Assembly: GCA_965230565.1 (NCBI GenBank)
Contig: CBDDLH010000016.1
Span: 434,001-498,000 of the forward strand
From: BCD1 sp965230565
GTDB taxonomy: Bacteria > Bacteroidota > Bacteroidia > Chitinophagales > Saprospiraceae
DNA length: 64,000 nucleotides
Direction: 5' to 3'
The position numbers were made by a program, and so were the translations under genes. Positions within the stretch are counted from its first letter, which is position 1. Each line of letters opens with the position of its first letter. The notes under the pieces were generated by a model. The model did no database searches and was not told the origin of the DNA. It worked only from the letters and a program-made list of their open reading frames with translations. Of this stretch, positions 43,929-53,808 are shown piece after piece.

Positions 43929-45353
43929 ATGCGCAACACTAAACTGTATTCAGTTTTAGAATATTTTGACAAAAAAGAACTAAGTCAACTTAAAAAATTT
44001 CTCGAGTCACCCTATTTTAACAGCAATAAGGATCTGATCTCCATCTTTGACCTGATCGTCAAAAATCTGAACTCATCCAAAAAGGATAAGCCTTTCGAAA
44101 AGATTCAGGTGTGGAGATCCATCCAGGGAAACAAACCATATGACGATGTTCGATTCAGGAAATACATGTCAGACCTTCTAAAACTCATCGAATCCTTCCT
44201 GGGTCAAAAAGTATATGAAGACACTCCTTTACTCCAGGCCACTACCCTACTCGAGGCCGTTGAAAAAAAAGACCTTGAAAAGATCTACAACAGCGCAATG
44301 AAATCTGCCAGGAGACATTCGGATAAATATATTTATCGCACAGCCAATTATTACTACTACCAATACCAAATCGAATTAAATTATTACAACCTGACTGATC
44401 TTGAAATAAAAAGAACCGAAGATACAAACGAACGGGAAATGCTGCTCAACCTGGATTATTTTTACCTCGCAGAGAAGTTGAGAGTATTTTGCTCCATATT
44501 GAGCCGTCAATATCTGATTGAATCAGAAGCTGAATTGATGTTTTATGAGGAAATTGTAAACTATGTAAAAAAGAATAACTTCGACCACGTTCCCGCAATT
44601 TCAATTTATTATCAAATTTATCTAACCCAAACCGACGGGGATAATAAGGAGCATTTTTACAAACTCAAGAAATTACTAAACGAACATTATCATTTATTTC
44701 CTCCTGCCCAGGCTTTTGAAATGTATACACCGGCCGTGAATTTTGCTATCAGGATGCTCAATACAGGCGTGCCCGAAGGTGCAGAGGAACTGTTTCAAAC
44801 CTATAAAGAATTGTTAGAAAAAGAATCCATAATTAAAAATATAGATTTTTCACCCTGGCATTTCAGGAATGCAATTACCGTTGCGCTGAGGTTAAAGGAA
44901 TATGACTGGACAGAGAATTTCATTCAAGAATATCAGCATTACCTTCCTGAAAATTTCAGAGAAAACGCAGTTACTTTTAACACTGCTTTTGTCTATTTCT
45001 ATCAAAAAAAATACGACAAAGTTATTGAAAAGCTCAGGGATATTGAATTTGAAGACTTTACCTACAATCTCAATTCCAAAACCATGCTGATTGCGACTTA
45101 TTATGAGATTGATGAAATTGAACCTCTGTATTATTTATTCGAAAGTTTCAGAGCCTTTCTAAACAGGCACAAAAAGTTTCCTGAAAACCGGCGCCAAAGT
45201 TTTCTCAACCTCATAAAATTCACGAAAAGATTGACCAAAATATCCTACAAGGACAATAGAGGATTGCAAAAATTAAAATCTGAAGTTGAGGCAAATAAAA
45301 ATATTGCCAGCCGAAACTGGCTGCTTGAAAAAATAAAGGAAATGGAAAGCTAA
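43929..45353 (+). CDS. Hypothetical TPR-like helical protein
   Basis: A 474-residue protein without signal peptide or membrane segment, rich in Tyr, Phe, Leu, Lys and Glu, predicted all-helical. Regular pairs of helices in the second half (for example EMYTPAVNFAIRMLNTGVPEGAEELFQTYKELLEKE and FNTAFVYFYQKKYDKVIEKLRDIEFEDF) resemble tetratricopeptide-like repeats. The N-terminal ~95 residues (SVLEYFDKKELSQLKKFLESPYFN) form a conserved-looking cap. I recognise the type as a Bacteroidota family of unknown function but no named domain. It has its own consensus promoter and is monocistronic, converging on the DUF6438 gene. Cytoplasmic; a protein-interaction role is likely but not shown. Confidence 0.75.
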   Translation: MRNTKLYSVLEYFDKKELSQLKKFLESPYFNSNKDLISIFDLIVKNLNSSKKDKPFEKIQVWRSIQGNKPYDDVRFRKYMSDLLKLIESFLGQKVYEDTPLLQATTLLEAVEKKDLEKIYNSAMKSARRHSDKYIYRTANYYYYQYQIELNYYNLTDLEIKRTEDTNEREMLLNLDYFYLAEKLRVFCSILSRQYLIESEAELMFYEEIVNYVKKNNFDHVPAISIYYQIYLTQTDGDNKEHFYKLKKLLNEHYHLFPPAQAFEMYTPAVNFAIRMLNTGVPEGAEELFQTYKELLEKESIIKNIDFSPWHFRNAITVALRLKEYDWTENFIQEYQHYLPENFRENAVTFNTAFVYFYQKKYDKVIEKLRDIEFEDFTYNLNSKTMLIATYYEIDEIEPLYYLFESFRAFLNRHKKFPENRRQSFLNLIKFTKRLTKISYKDNRGLQKLKSEVEANKNIASRNWLLEKIKEMES

Positions 45354-45393
45354 ATCATTTGGCAGCCTGCAAGCTTCAAATTTGCAGCGCTGT

Positions 45394-46125
45394 TTATCTT
45401 AAATTAAATTGAGCACTGATCACATAATCATCCCGTCTCACAAACTCTATCATTTCTCTGGGCGGCATGATGTCTTTATTGAATTGTACCAGCCAAAACC
45501 GATCGTTTTGCATTGACCTGACTACTTTCATTTCCTGTTTAGCATACTTTCTTACCCAGGTATTGGGGTCTACATTGTCAATTAGCTGCACAATTATTTC
45601 ATCGGGTTTGACCTGCTCCGGAAGGCCATAAGTAGGTTTTTCCTTTTGTTCCCACCCATCTTGTGCCGCAATCTCATCAAGCATTTGCTCAAGATCCAGT
45701 ACTACTGAAGGTCTTCCATCCTTTCCAACAATCGTTTTTATATCACCTTCTTCGTAATAGGTTAAGGTAACTGTCTGCAAATCAGGTATTTGACTTTTAT
45801 ATACATCCTGGTATTGCCATAGATTGGCTTCAGCAAAAGCATTGACCAGTTTTTGGTACTCTCCCTTTTTTAAAACTTTAATATACAACCCCAGCTTTTC
45901 GGTATGGCGCTCCCCTTTATAGGCAACAACTCCCTTTTCATATACTGAAATGGTAAACACAGGACAAGAACCGTAACAAGGGCCTTTGCTCATCTCAATT
46001 ACCTTATTTAACTCTCCAAGGTTCGTGTTTGGTTGAAAAAGCTTACAGGATGAAAATGAAATTATGTTAAAAAGAGCAACCGTAAAAATTGTCAATGAAA
46101 AGTCTAGCTTAGGGCGCATAGGCAT
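45394..46125 (-). CDS. DUF6438 domain lipoprotein
   Basis: A ~243-residue lipoprotein: hydrophobic segment then FSSCKLF, and the DUF6438 signature GPCYGSCPVFTISVYEKGVVAYKG (a double Cys pattern in GPCxGxCP) near residues 50-75, followed by strands and LTYYEEGDIKTIVGKDGRPSVVLDLEQML. The last ~90 residues are an extra domain with DPNTWVRKYAKQEMKVVRSM. Function unknown; the two Cys may form a disulphide. I use the ATG at 46125; an alternative at 46119 differs by two residues, and the frame further upstream opens only with TTG. It lies directly after the M43 protease gene on the same strand, so it may be part of its operon. Confidence 0.82.
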   Translation of the reverse strand: MPMRPKLDFSLTIFTVALFNIISFSSCKLFQPNTNLGELNKVIEMSKGPCYGSCPVFTISVYEKGVVAYKGERHTEKLGLYIKVLKKGEYQKLVNAFAEANLWQYQDVYKSQIPDLQTVTLTYYEEGDIKTIVGKDGRPSVVLDLEQMLDEIAAQDGWEQKEKPTYGLPEQVKPDEIIVQLIDNVDPNTWVRKYAKQEMKVVRSMQNDRFWLVQFNKDIMPPREMIEFVRRDDYVISAQFNLR

Positions 46126-46157
46126 CAGTTGAATGATTTTAAATTCTAAAAACAAGA

Positions 46158-47480
46158 TTATTTTATCACCACTATTTTCTTTGTCAGAAAATACTCCTGA
46201 TCAGATATTGTGACAAGATAGAATCCATTTTTTAGATTGCCAAGAGATATAATATTAATTCCATTCATTAAGGATGTTTTCCCATAGACCTCTTGGCCAC
46301 CTAAATCTTTTATTTTCATAGAAAACTGGCCATTCAAAACGTCATGGATAACGATTTGAAGTTGATCAGTTACAGGATTTGGAAGAAGAAGAATGTCTTC
46401 AATCCAACTGGGCTCATTAGTGGAAACACTACATCCGGCAGGTTCCAGCAAACCGGGTCTTTCCGTCAAAATTGTAGCGACTACGCGTTCTTTTTGTCCC
46501 AGGGTAAACATGGCCATACAAGCATCATCAGTATAGTTCATAAAATTGTAATGCATGTCTGGAGTCCCGCAGGATTGTTGAACGTTCTGGAAACAGGTGT
46601 TTTTATAGGTAAAAGCCTGCTTTGGTGTATCTGCTATCCCGTCATCATCCATACAGTCGAGATTGGGAGGATCTTCATCGCTTTGGCCCCAGGGGTGAAA
46701 AAGATTAAAATAATGTCCTATTTCATGGGTCAGGGTTCGACCAAGATTATAAGGCTGCTCAAGATTAGGCGTTCTACCAAAAGCTGCATAGGAAACCCTG
46801 ATACCATCCTCTTCAGGGTTTTCCAATTCCTGACCGGGGAAACTCGCTTCCCCAAGTACCCCTCCTTCATACGCTCCGACCCAAACATTCAGATAGTTGT
46901 GATAACACCAGGCATCAGCACCGCCAAGATCTGAATGACAAATACGACGCTTACCCGCTGCATATTGGCCGGCAATAGACGTCACATCAGTCTCGACATA
47001 ATTAATCCCACTCGTTGGGTTGCCGGCCGGATCAACGGTCGCCAGATTAAATTCAATCTCCATGTCTGCCACCAAACCCTGAAATGGAGGAAAAGTAACC
47101 AGATCAAGGCTGGCATTTAATTGGCGAAAATCTTCATTCAGCACTTCAATTTGTGACATCACCTGCTCCTCACTTATCATTTCTTCCGCTTCCTTCCAAA
47201 CGACATGTACAACCACGTCTATTGACAAAACATCCCGATAAAGCACCCCTGATTCTTCTTCGTCAATCAGTCTTTGAATACGCTGTTCCAAATCATATCG
47301 GTAGGTACTTATCCGGTCATTTTCGGCAACTTTTTGGTTCAGAATTGCCTGGGAAGCACACTGTTGGGAAACAGCCTCAAAGGTCAATAAAAACAACAGG
47401 CACACCAATAAGGTGCGCCTGGATATATGAGTCGCAATTCTTTTTATTTGATTTTTAATTGACCTTAGGAAAATGGTCAT
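46158..47480 (-). CDS. M43 (pappalysin/cytophagalysin-type) secreted zinc metalloprotease with T9SS sorting domain
   Basis: A 440-residue exported metalloprotease. The zinc site is HEIGHYFNLFH (His252, His256, His262, with Glu253), followed by a Met-turn in HYNFMNYTDDACMAMF, as in family M43. The N-terminal region (about 45-120) is a propeptide-like helix; residues ~355-440 are a T9SS type A sorting domain (LLPNPVTDQLQIVIHD to LTKKIVVIK). The start ATG overlaps the stop of the upstream OmpA lipoprotein gene (ATGA), so the two are translationally coupled. It should be secreted across the outer membrane and degrade extracellular protein, or process surface proteins. Ca2+-binding residues are not obvious. 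Confidence 0.92.
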   Translation of the reverse strand: MTIFLRSIKNQIKRIATHISRRTLLVCLLFLLTFEAVSQQCASQAILNQKVAENDRISTYRYDLEQRIQRLIDEEESGVLYRDVLSIDVVVHVVWKEAEEMISEEQVMSQIEVLNEDFRQLNASLDLVTFPPFQGLVADMEIEFNLATVDPAGNPTSGINYVETDVTSIAGQYAAGKRRICHSDLGGADAWCYHNYLNVWVGAYEGGVLGEASFPGQELENPEEDGIRVSYAAFGRTPNLEQPYNLGRTLTHEIGHYFNLFHPWGQSDEDPPNLDCMDDDGIADTPKQAFTYKNTCFQNVQQSCGTPDMHYNFMNYTDDACMAMFTLGQKERVVATILTERPGLLEPAGCSVSTNEPSWIEDILLLPNPVTDQLQIVIHDVLNGQFSMKIKDLGGQEVYGKTSLMNGINIISLGNLKNGFYLVTISDQEYFLTKKIVVIK

Positions 47481-48478
47481 CGGTTAAGTAGTTTATACAA
47501 TTCATCCCAATCAGGAGATAAAATAATCTCCGTTCGGTTATTTTTTTCACGTCCTTCAAGGGTTAGGTTGGAGGCAACCGGCTCATAAAAACCACGACCG
47601 GAAGCAGTAATGGACTCAGGTGCAATTCCATAGGATGACAGAACATTGGCCACAGCCGTAGCTCTTAACACACTTATTTCCCAATTTCTGGAAGCAATTC
47701 CGTCAGAAGAGGTATGCCCCACAACGGCTATGTCAAGGTCTCTGTGTTTTGTCAAAACCTCAGTAACTTGTCTTAAGGCTGTTTTCCCATCCCATGAAAC
47801 GGATTCCTCGCCTTCTCCGAACAAGAGTTGGTGGCCCAGAACAATATGCAATTTATCATTTTTGGCCGTTATGGAAGCTTGTCCGGGCCCATAAGCTGAA
47901 AGTGCATTACTAAGGCTTTGAGCAACAGCAGACATTTTATTTCGGTTATTCTGGGATATGGTTTGCATTTCCCTCAATTTAAAATCTGCTTCCGAAGGGT
48001 TATTACCTCCGGATTCGGAAAAACCTCCTTCTCTGTTGTTCAATCGGACTTCTTTTTGGTAAAGTTCATATTCCAGTTTGCTGAGTTCTCTTTCCTTGGC
48101 ATCAAGCCGTGAGCGCATTTCAGCAATGGATTCCTGCAGTCCTACATTTTCATAGGAAGAAGCAGCCATCACTTCATCATTTTCGTACTTCAGCAAATTC
48201 AACCTATCCAAAACCTCCGTATAACTTCGGTGCAAATTAATATTGGCCGCCTTGAGGTCTTCCATTTCGCGAACAATTACTCCGTATTCATTCTGCATAT
48301 CAAAATTCTCCTGTTCCAATCTGGTATTTTCAACCGCAACAGAATCAGCCTCTATGGACTGTTTTTTGTAATAAGACAATTGATCGACCACCTCTGCATG
48401 CTCTGCCTGGGTAACACAACCAGTAAAGGTGATAGACAGAGTTAATAAACTAAAGAGGAAAAGGTGCAGTTTTGTCAT
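47477..48478 (-). CDS. OmpA-family lipoprotein with coiled coil
   Basis: A 333-residue lipoprotein (ITFTGCVTQ lipobox). Residues ~25-165 form a long coiled coil (AEVVDQLSYYKKQSIEADSVAVENTRLEQENFDMQNEYG onward), then a linker (GGNNPSEADFK) and a C-terminal OmpA/MotB domain (VVGHTSSDGIASRNWEISVLRATAVANVLSSYGIAPESI, GREKNNRTEI). It should bridge the outer-membrane inner leaflet and peptidoglycan. Its stop codon overlaps the ATG of the M43 protease gene by four bases, an unexpected pairing since the protease is a T9SS cargo. A possible role in anchoring or spacing the envelope is inferred from its layout. Confidence 0.9.
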   Translation of the reverse strand: MTKLHLFLFSLLTLSITFTGCVTQAEHAEVVDQLSYYKKQSIEADSVAVENTRLEQENFDMQNEYGVIVREMEDLKAANINLHRSYTEVLDRLNLLKYENDEVMAASSYENVGLQESIAEMRSRLDAKERELSKLEYELYQKEVRLNNREGGFSESGGNNPSEADFKLREMQTISQNNRNKMSAVAQSLSNALSAYGPGQASITAKNDKLHIVLGHQLLFGEGEESVSWDGKTALRQVTEVLTKHRDLDIAVVGHTSSDGIASRNWEISVLRATAVANVLSSYGIAPESITASGRGFYEPVASNLTLEGREKNNRTEIILSPDWDELYKLLNR

Positions 48479-48605
48479 CGCGAATCATTTTTGGTTAATA
48501 AAAATTCGAGCATGGGGACCACGTCGCCCAATCCTCAAATTATTGATTAATGTAAGGCTTTTGTTTGTAACAACAAAATTAATCATTTAACAACTTAGAT
48601 GCTAC

Positions 48606-51600
48606 TCATTCAAACTCTATGATCAGGTCATCTTGTTCTACGATGGTTTTTTCACTCAAATGAACCTTTTTGATTTTTCCTGAACGTACTGAAGTTATGG
48701 TACTTTCCATTTTCATGGCCTCAATGGTAAACAATGGAGTGTTCTCCTTTACTTCATCTCCCTCGTTAACCAGGATCCGTGAAAGACTTCCCTGTAAGGG
48801 AGCCCCTACATGATTATCACCGGAAGCTTTTTGATGGACCACTATTTCTGTCTGGACATTATTGTCTCTGACCGGAATGATACGGATCTGACCATTTAAT
48901 TTGAAAAATACAAGCCGTTGACCTAATTCATCCGGTTCGGTAAGTTTGAGGTATTTGATCACCGTATTTTTACCCTGACCTAACTTAATAATGACCTCTT
49001 CGTTTGGTTTTAATCCATAGAAGTAGGCCGGAGTCGGCATAACACTGACACTTCCATATTGCTTTTTATGCTCGTGGAAGTCTTTAAATACTTTCGGATA
49101 AAGTTTATAAGAAACGAAATCTCTCAACTGGTATTTTTCTCCGAATTGCTTTTGAAAATCCGGAAATTCCTTTTCAAAATCAATTGGAGTCATATGGGCA
49201 TTGGGACGTTCCGTGTAGGGTTTTTCGTCCTTTAAAATTACTTGCTGAATGTCCTTAGGGAAACCTCCGTCAATCTGCCCCAGATCGCCTCTCATCAAAG
49301 CCTTAACACTATCCGGAAAAGATAGTTTTTTGCCTTTTGTCAAAACATCTTCCTTTGATAAGTTATTGGTAGTCATAAACATAGCCATATCCCCTACCAC
49401 TTTGGAAGAAGGTGTCACCTTGATGATGTTTCCAAAAAGCTCATTGGCAATTTTGTAATTCTTTTTGATGGTCTCAAACTGATCCTCAAGCCCTAAAGCT
49501 CTTGCCTGAGGGCGAAGGTTTGAGTATTGCCCTCCGGGAATTTCATGTTCATAAACTTCTGCAGTACCAGACCTCAATTCCGTTTCAAAAGGGTAATAAT
49601 ACCGCCTAACATTTTCCCAATATGCGGAATATTTGTTCAGGGAATGTAAATCCACCTTTTGTTCCCGTTTATGCCCCTTCATCATACCTACCATTGAATT
49701 GAAATTAGGTTGTGAAGTAAGGCCTGACATCGAACTAATAGCCATATCAATCACATCCACTCCTGCTTCAATCGCTCTCAGATAGGTCGCTGCCTGAATG
49801 GAGGAAGTATCATGAGTGTGCAGATGAATCGGTGCATCAATAACCTTTTTAAGTTCCGTGATGAGCATTTCCGCCGCAAGCGGCTTTAATAATCCGGCCA
49901 TATCCTTGATCGCAATGATATGGGCACCTTCATCTTCCAGCCTTCTGGCAAGATCCAGGTAATATTGAAGATCGAATTTTTTGAGCTCAGGATTTGTAAT
50001 ATCGCCGGAATAGCAAATACAGGCTTCCGCAAGAGCATCAGTACGCTCTCTCACGGCCTTAATACTGGTCTTCATAGCTTCCACCCAATTCAGGGAATCA
50101 AATATCCGGAACAGATCAATGCCGGTTTCTGCGGCCTGCTCCACAAATTTCACCACCAGATTATCCGGATAGGCGGTATATCCTACCGCATTGGAACCGC
50201 GAAGCAACATTTGTAAAATGACATTAGGCATGGCTTCTCTGAATAATTCAAGCCTTCTCCACGGATCTTCTTTCAGAAACCTCATGGCAACATCAAAGGT
50301 GGCTCCTCCCCACACTTCCATGGAGAAGATCTCCCCTCCATGATTTTTGGCAAAACTTTCTGCCACCCTTGCCATATCAAAGGTTCTCATCCTGGTAGCA
50401 AGTAACGACTGATGGGCATCCCTGAAAGTAGTATCTGTATATTGAATCTGGTTAAGGCCCTTCAGGTGTTGAGCAAAAGCCTCAGGCCCCATTTCCTTCA
50501 AGACATCACGCATACCTCTTGGATAGGGCCCGTCAGGATCATAATCAGGAACAGGAGATCTTTGAAAAACGATGGAGTCGTCCTGGTGTTTGACGGTTGG
50601 GTTGCCGTTCACAATGACTTCTGCCAGGTATTTTAGAATTTTGGTTGCTCTGTCCTGCCAACCGCGGTTTTTTAATAACTCCGGATGTTCTTTAATAAAA
50701 TTGACCGTCACCTGACCAGACCGAAATTCTTCATTCTCCAGCAAATTCAATAAAAAGGCGATGTTGGTTTTTACCCCTCTGATCCGGAATTCCCTCAATG
50801 CCCGGTGCATTCTTTGGGAAGCTCCGTTCAACGTACGTCCCCACGCTGTTACTTTTACCAGCATGCTGTCGAAAAAGGGAGAAATTTTAGCTCCGGGATA
50901 TGCACTCCCCGCATCGAGCCTTATACCCATGCCCGCAGCGCTGCGATAAGCGATGAGTTCTCCGTAATCGGGCTGAAAATCATTTTCAGGATCTTCCGTA
51001 GTCACACGACACTGGATGGCCACGCCACTCATTTTTATATCATCCTGTGAATATATCCGCATAGTATCATCGGATAATTTATACCCCTGAGCGATCAAAA
51101 TTTGTGAGCGAACAATATCTATCCCCGTAATTTCTTCGGTTACGGTATGCTCTACCTGTATCCTTGGATTAATCTCAATAAAGTAGATATTATGATCTGC
51201 ATCTACAAGAAATTCAACTGTACCTGCATGGGTATATCCGGCTTCACGGGTAAGTTTGGTAGCATAATCGTATAGTTTATCCTTTGTCCCCTGCGGTAAG
51301 GTTGGGGCTGGGGCAATTTCCACAACTTTTTGGAAACGTCTCTGGACCGAACAATCACGTTCAAACAGATGGACTAAATTGCCATGTTTATCTGCAAGTA
51401 TCTGAACCTCAATGTGTTTTGGGCGATCGATGAATTTTTCAATAAATACGGTATCGTTTCCAAAAGCGGTTTTGGCCTCTCCCTTTGCTTCATGAAGCTC
51501 CGTGAAAAATTCTGCCTCCTCTCTAACAACTCTCATTCCTCGTCCACCGCCACCGGCCACAGCTTTTATCATTACCGGAAAACCGATACGTCTGGCTTCA

Positions 51601-52058
51601 GAAAGTGCTGTTTCATCATCTTTAATATCGACGTTACTATCTTCGATCAGTGGCACATTTACCTTCCTGGCTAAAGTTTTGGCAGCAACTTTATCCCCAA
51701 CATTTTCCATAACCTTTGCAGGTGGACCAATAAAGGTAATTCCTTCTTCATGGCAACGCCTGGCAAAGGTTGTATTCTCACTAAGAAATCCATAACCGGG
51801 ATGAATGGCATCAATATCATTATGCTTGGCTACCCTGATGATTTCTTCAATATCAAGATAGGGCTTCAAGGGGTCATCTTTGGATCCGATATGATAGGCC
51901 TCATCGGCTTTGTATCTGTGTTGGGAAAACCTGTCTTCGTAAGTGTATACGGCAACAGTTCTGATATTTAATTCTGACGCGGCACGAAGCACACGAATGG
52001 CTATCTCGCCACGATTCGCAACGAGTAGTTTTCTAAACTTTTTTATGTCTTGGCTCAT
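48606..52058 (-). CDS. pyc: Pyruvate carboxylase
   Basis: A 1150-residue single-chain biotin enzyme forming oxaloacetate from pyruvate, bicarbonate and ATP. Domains in order: biotin carboxylase (KLLVANRGEIAIRV, HPGYGFLSEN, KAVAGGGGRGMR, EINPRIQVEHTVTEE; ~1-460), carboxyltransferase (TDTTFRDAHQSLLATRMRT, metal site HLHTHDTS, AIKDMAGL; ~530-830), the allosteric/tetramerisation region, and a C-terminal biotinyl domain with the biotinylation Lys in IEAMKMES. All parts are intact and of normal length. Anaplerotic for gluconeogenesis and the citric acid cycle. It starts at the ATG at 52058; a 300-bp AT-rich spacer with repeated CTTCCAAC words separates it from the next gene. Confidence 0.96.
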   Translation of the reverse strand: MSQDIKKFRKLLVANRGEIAIRVLRAASELNIRTVAVYTYEDRFSQHRYKADEAYHIGSKDDPLKPYLDIEEIIRVAKHNDIDAIHPGYGFLSENTTFARRCHEEGITFIGPPAKVMENVGDKVAAKTLARKVNVPLIEDSNVDIKDDETALSEARRIGFPVMIKAVAGGGGRGMRVVREEAEFFTELHEAKGEAKTAFGNDTVFIEKFIDRPKHIEVQILADKHGNLVHLFERDCSVQRRFQKVVEIAPAPTLPQGTKDKLYDYATKLTREAGYTHAGTVEFLVDADHNIYFIEINPRIQVEHTVTEEITGIDIVRSQILIAQGYKLSDDTMRIYSQDDIKMSGVAIQCRVTTEDPENDFQPDYGELIAYRSAAGMGIRLDAGSAYPGAKISPFFDSMLVKVTAWGRTLNGASQRMHRALREFRIRGVKTNIAFLLNLLENEEFRSGQVTVNFIKEHPELLKNRGWQDRATKILKYLAEVIVNGNPTVKHQDDSIVFQRSPVPDYDPDGPYPRGMRDVLKEMGPEAFAQHLKGLNQIQYTDTTFRDAHQSLLATRMRTFDMARVAESFAKNHGGEIFSMEVWGGATFDVAMRFLKEDPWRRLELFREAMPNVILQMLLRGSNAVGYTAYPDNLVVKFVEQAAETGIDLFRIFDSLNWVEAMKTSIKAVRERTDALAEACICYSGDITNPELKKFDLQYYLDLARRLEDEGAHIIAIKDMAGLLKPLAAEMLITELKKVIDAPIHLHTHDTSSIQAATYLRAIEAGVDVIDMAISSMSGLTSQPNFNSMVGMMKGHKREQKVDLHSLNKYSAYWENVRRYYYPFETELRSGTAEVYEHEIPGGQYSNLRPQARALGLEDQFETIKKNYKIANELFGNIIKVTPSSKVVGDMAMFMTTNNLSKEDVLTKGKKLSFPDSVKALMRGDLGQIDGGFPKDIQQVILKDEKPYTERPNAHMTPIDFEKEFPDFQKQFGEKYQLRDFVSYKLYPKVFKDFHEHKKQYGSVSVMPTPAYFYGLKPNEEVIIKLGQGKNTVIKYLKLTEPDELGQRLVFFKLNGQIRIIPVRDNNVQTEIVVHQKASGDNHVGAPLQGSLSRILVNEGDEVKENTPLFTIEAMKMESTITSVRSGKIKKVHLSEKTIVEQDDLIIEFE

Positions 52059-52204
52059 AGCCTTAAAGTTAAAAAAATTTAGAAGTAAGGGTTATTAAAA
52101 AACCAGGCTTTTTACGAATTTAAAAGATGGAAATTGGGCTATTACATTCAGTTAAAATAAATAAGGATCTACCAGGAACTATTTCATTATATTGGTTATT
52201 TATT

Positions 52205-52286
52205 TTGGAATTTTGGAAAAATGGAAAATGAATTCAACTTTCTCCTCCAATGTTCCATCCTTCCAACCTTCCAACCTTCCTCTGTC
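52205..52286. repeat. Simple-sequence words (TTCCAACC) in the pyc upstream gap
   Basis: CTTCCAACCTTCC occurs twice in immediate succession (52260-52280) next to TTCCATCC, and GGAATTTTGGAAAA at 52208-52221 is a rough inverse. The remainder of 52059-52360 shows nothing recognisable. Confidence 0.45.
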
Positions 52287-52360
52287 CTAGAGTTCATCAA
52301 ACAAAGAAACTTCTGATTTTCAATCGATTTAATCTAAATATGTTAAACCACAAAATCAGA

Positions 52361-52825
52361 CTATTTAATATTGAGTTCTACTTTATCAAAAGGACTTAAT
52401 GCAACCCCCTTTACGGTAGCTTCAGCTTCAATGCGATAGATGGATTTTGCACCACGGCTAAATTTGGCTAACCTGGCAATTCCTCCGTACAAAAAGTTTT
52501 TCCGGCCAAATTCTTCAATTTCAGAATGAGATATGGAAAATGGCAATTCAAAATCAACCTCAACCAATTCGTCGTCAGGCACTTCAAATTCAATATCCAA
52601 TTGAAGTGTGCCTAGCTCATATTCATCGATTAGTTTTTCCTTGCCTCTTCCCCGCATATATTTTTCAATAAGCACGAAATTAATGCCGGTAACGGTTTGT
52701 GTGTTCATGGACTGAAATACTGCCTTGCCTTTAACCAATCCGGTTTTCTCCTGAACTTCTTCCGGTATTACCAATTCCATCTTTACTCCTTCAATTCCGA
52801 GCCATTTTTTCATCTTCTTGATCAT
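52361..52825 (-). CDS. Small protein with Spo0M/arrestin-like features
   Basis: A 154-residue protein without a signal peptide. MIKKMKKWLGIEGVKMELVIPEEVQEKTG followed by VKGKAVFQSMNTQTVTGINFVLIEKYMRGRG and DIEFEVPDDELVEVDFELPFSISHSE reads as alternating beta-strands and recalls the N-terminal half of sporulation-control Spo0M and related arrestin-like folds. That likeness is weak and I do not claim the function. The organism is not a sporulator by its type, so any role would be different. It lies 103 bp after a DctQ gene on the same strand; co-transcription is possible. Cytoplasmic, no catalytic residues seen. Confidence 0.6.
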   Translation of the reverse strand: MIKKMKKWLGIEGVKMELVIPEEVQEKTGLVKGKAVFQSMNTQTVTGINFVLIEKYMRGRGKEKLIDEYELGTLQLDIEFEVPDDELVEVDFELPFSISHSEIEEFGRKNFLYGGIARLAKFSRGAKSIYRIEAEATVKGVALSPFDKVELNIK

Positions 52826-52928
52826 AACAAATAATTATTCATTTACAGTGTAAGGTGAAATATAGGATTAGGCGTATTTATTTGAGTCGAAATTGGGTAC
52901 TTACCTCTCTTTTCTAAACTTATTTCTA

Positions 52929-53465
52929 TCAATCCTCTGTCTCCATAGACGAGTACTCCCAGTTTTTAAGCGTAAAAACGGATTTGATGATCATGGATAT
53001 AGCCTGAAGCAATAATAAAAACATGCCGATTGGAACAGCAGATTTAATAAGGTATCTCGCAGGTAGTCCTCCCGGATCCGGAGAACCCTCTCTTACTGAG
53101 AAGGAAAGCTGTGCGTAATCAAATGACCAGTAAATAATCAACAGGCACCAGGGAACTAAAAACAATCCCCCTCCCAAAAGATTTACCCATGCTTTATCCC
53201 GTTCAGAAAATCTGGCGTAAAACAAATCCACCCTTACATGTTTGTCATGTTTTAGAGCATATGCCGCACCAAACAAAAATACCAGGGCAAATAAATGCCA
53301 TTCCAATTCCATCACCCAGGCTCTTGTTTCATTGAGCAGATAACGGGTAAAAACATCATAACAAACAAGCACCACAAGCAAGGCTGTGAGCCAGGCTGTC
53401 AATCGGCCGACCCACTCATTTAAGCGGTCAATTAAATTTCCTATGGTCAATAATAACCCTTGCAT
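52929..53465 (-). CDS. TRAP transporter small permease (DctQ)
   Basis: A 178-residue four-helix membrane protein: helices around 15-40, 48-70, 90-110 and 135-165, with the family pattern LTALLVVLVCYDVFTRYLLNETRAWVMELEWHLFALVFLFGAAYALKHDKHVRVDLFYARFSERDKAW. In TRAP systems DctQ pairs with the DctM permease and a DctP solute-binding protein to import organic acids using a sodium or proton gradient. Neither partner is adjacent: downstream is the arrestin-like gene and upstream a divergent gene, so this copy is orphaned or its partners lie elsewhere. The length is normal for the family. Confidence 0.88.
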   Translation of the reverse strand: MQGLLLTIGNLIDRLNEWVGRLTAWLTALLVVLVCYDVFTRYLLNETRAWVMELEWHLFALVFLFGAAYALKHDKHVRVDLFYARFSERDKAWVNLLGGGLFLVPWCLLIIYWSFDYAQLSFSVREGSPDPGGLPARYLIKSAVPIGMFLLLLQAISMIIKSVFTLKNWEYSSMETED

Positions 53466-53808
53466 GTCTCCAAGATAGGTAGAAAAATAAATAGATTAAA
53501 GGGAATTGTAAACATTTACTACGTTGAGCATAAAATCCAGGCATAATTTTCCGTAAATGAAACCTCCGGGGTTTTGGGAATAAATAGCAGCAGAATTATT
53601 AAAAAATCGTCGCAAAACTAAAGTTTAAACCTAGGAGATTTGTCCAAATTTAAAGTTTTGTCCAGAACTTAATATATTCATTAAACCGAAAAGTATTCAA
53701 TTACAGTAACCATTACATCTTCCCCATGATAAAGATATGTTAACCTTATTGCTGCATCCTTCATAAATTCAATTTCCAAGGGTGCGGATTAATCTAAAAA
53801 CCGATGTT

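Noticed and set aside
52260..52285. TTCCAACC tandem words as a CRISPR or regulatory array
   Set aside because: Only two to three copies of a short word, without spacers.
53466..53808. Possible gene or RNA in the 340-bp gap before the Ser-rich gene
   Set aside because: No conserved hairpin, promoter consensus or credible frame was found.
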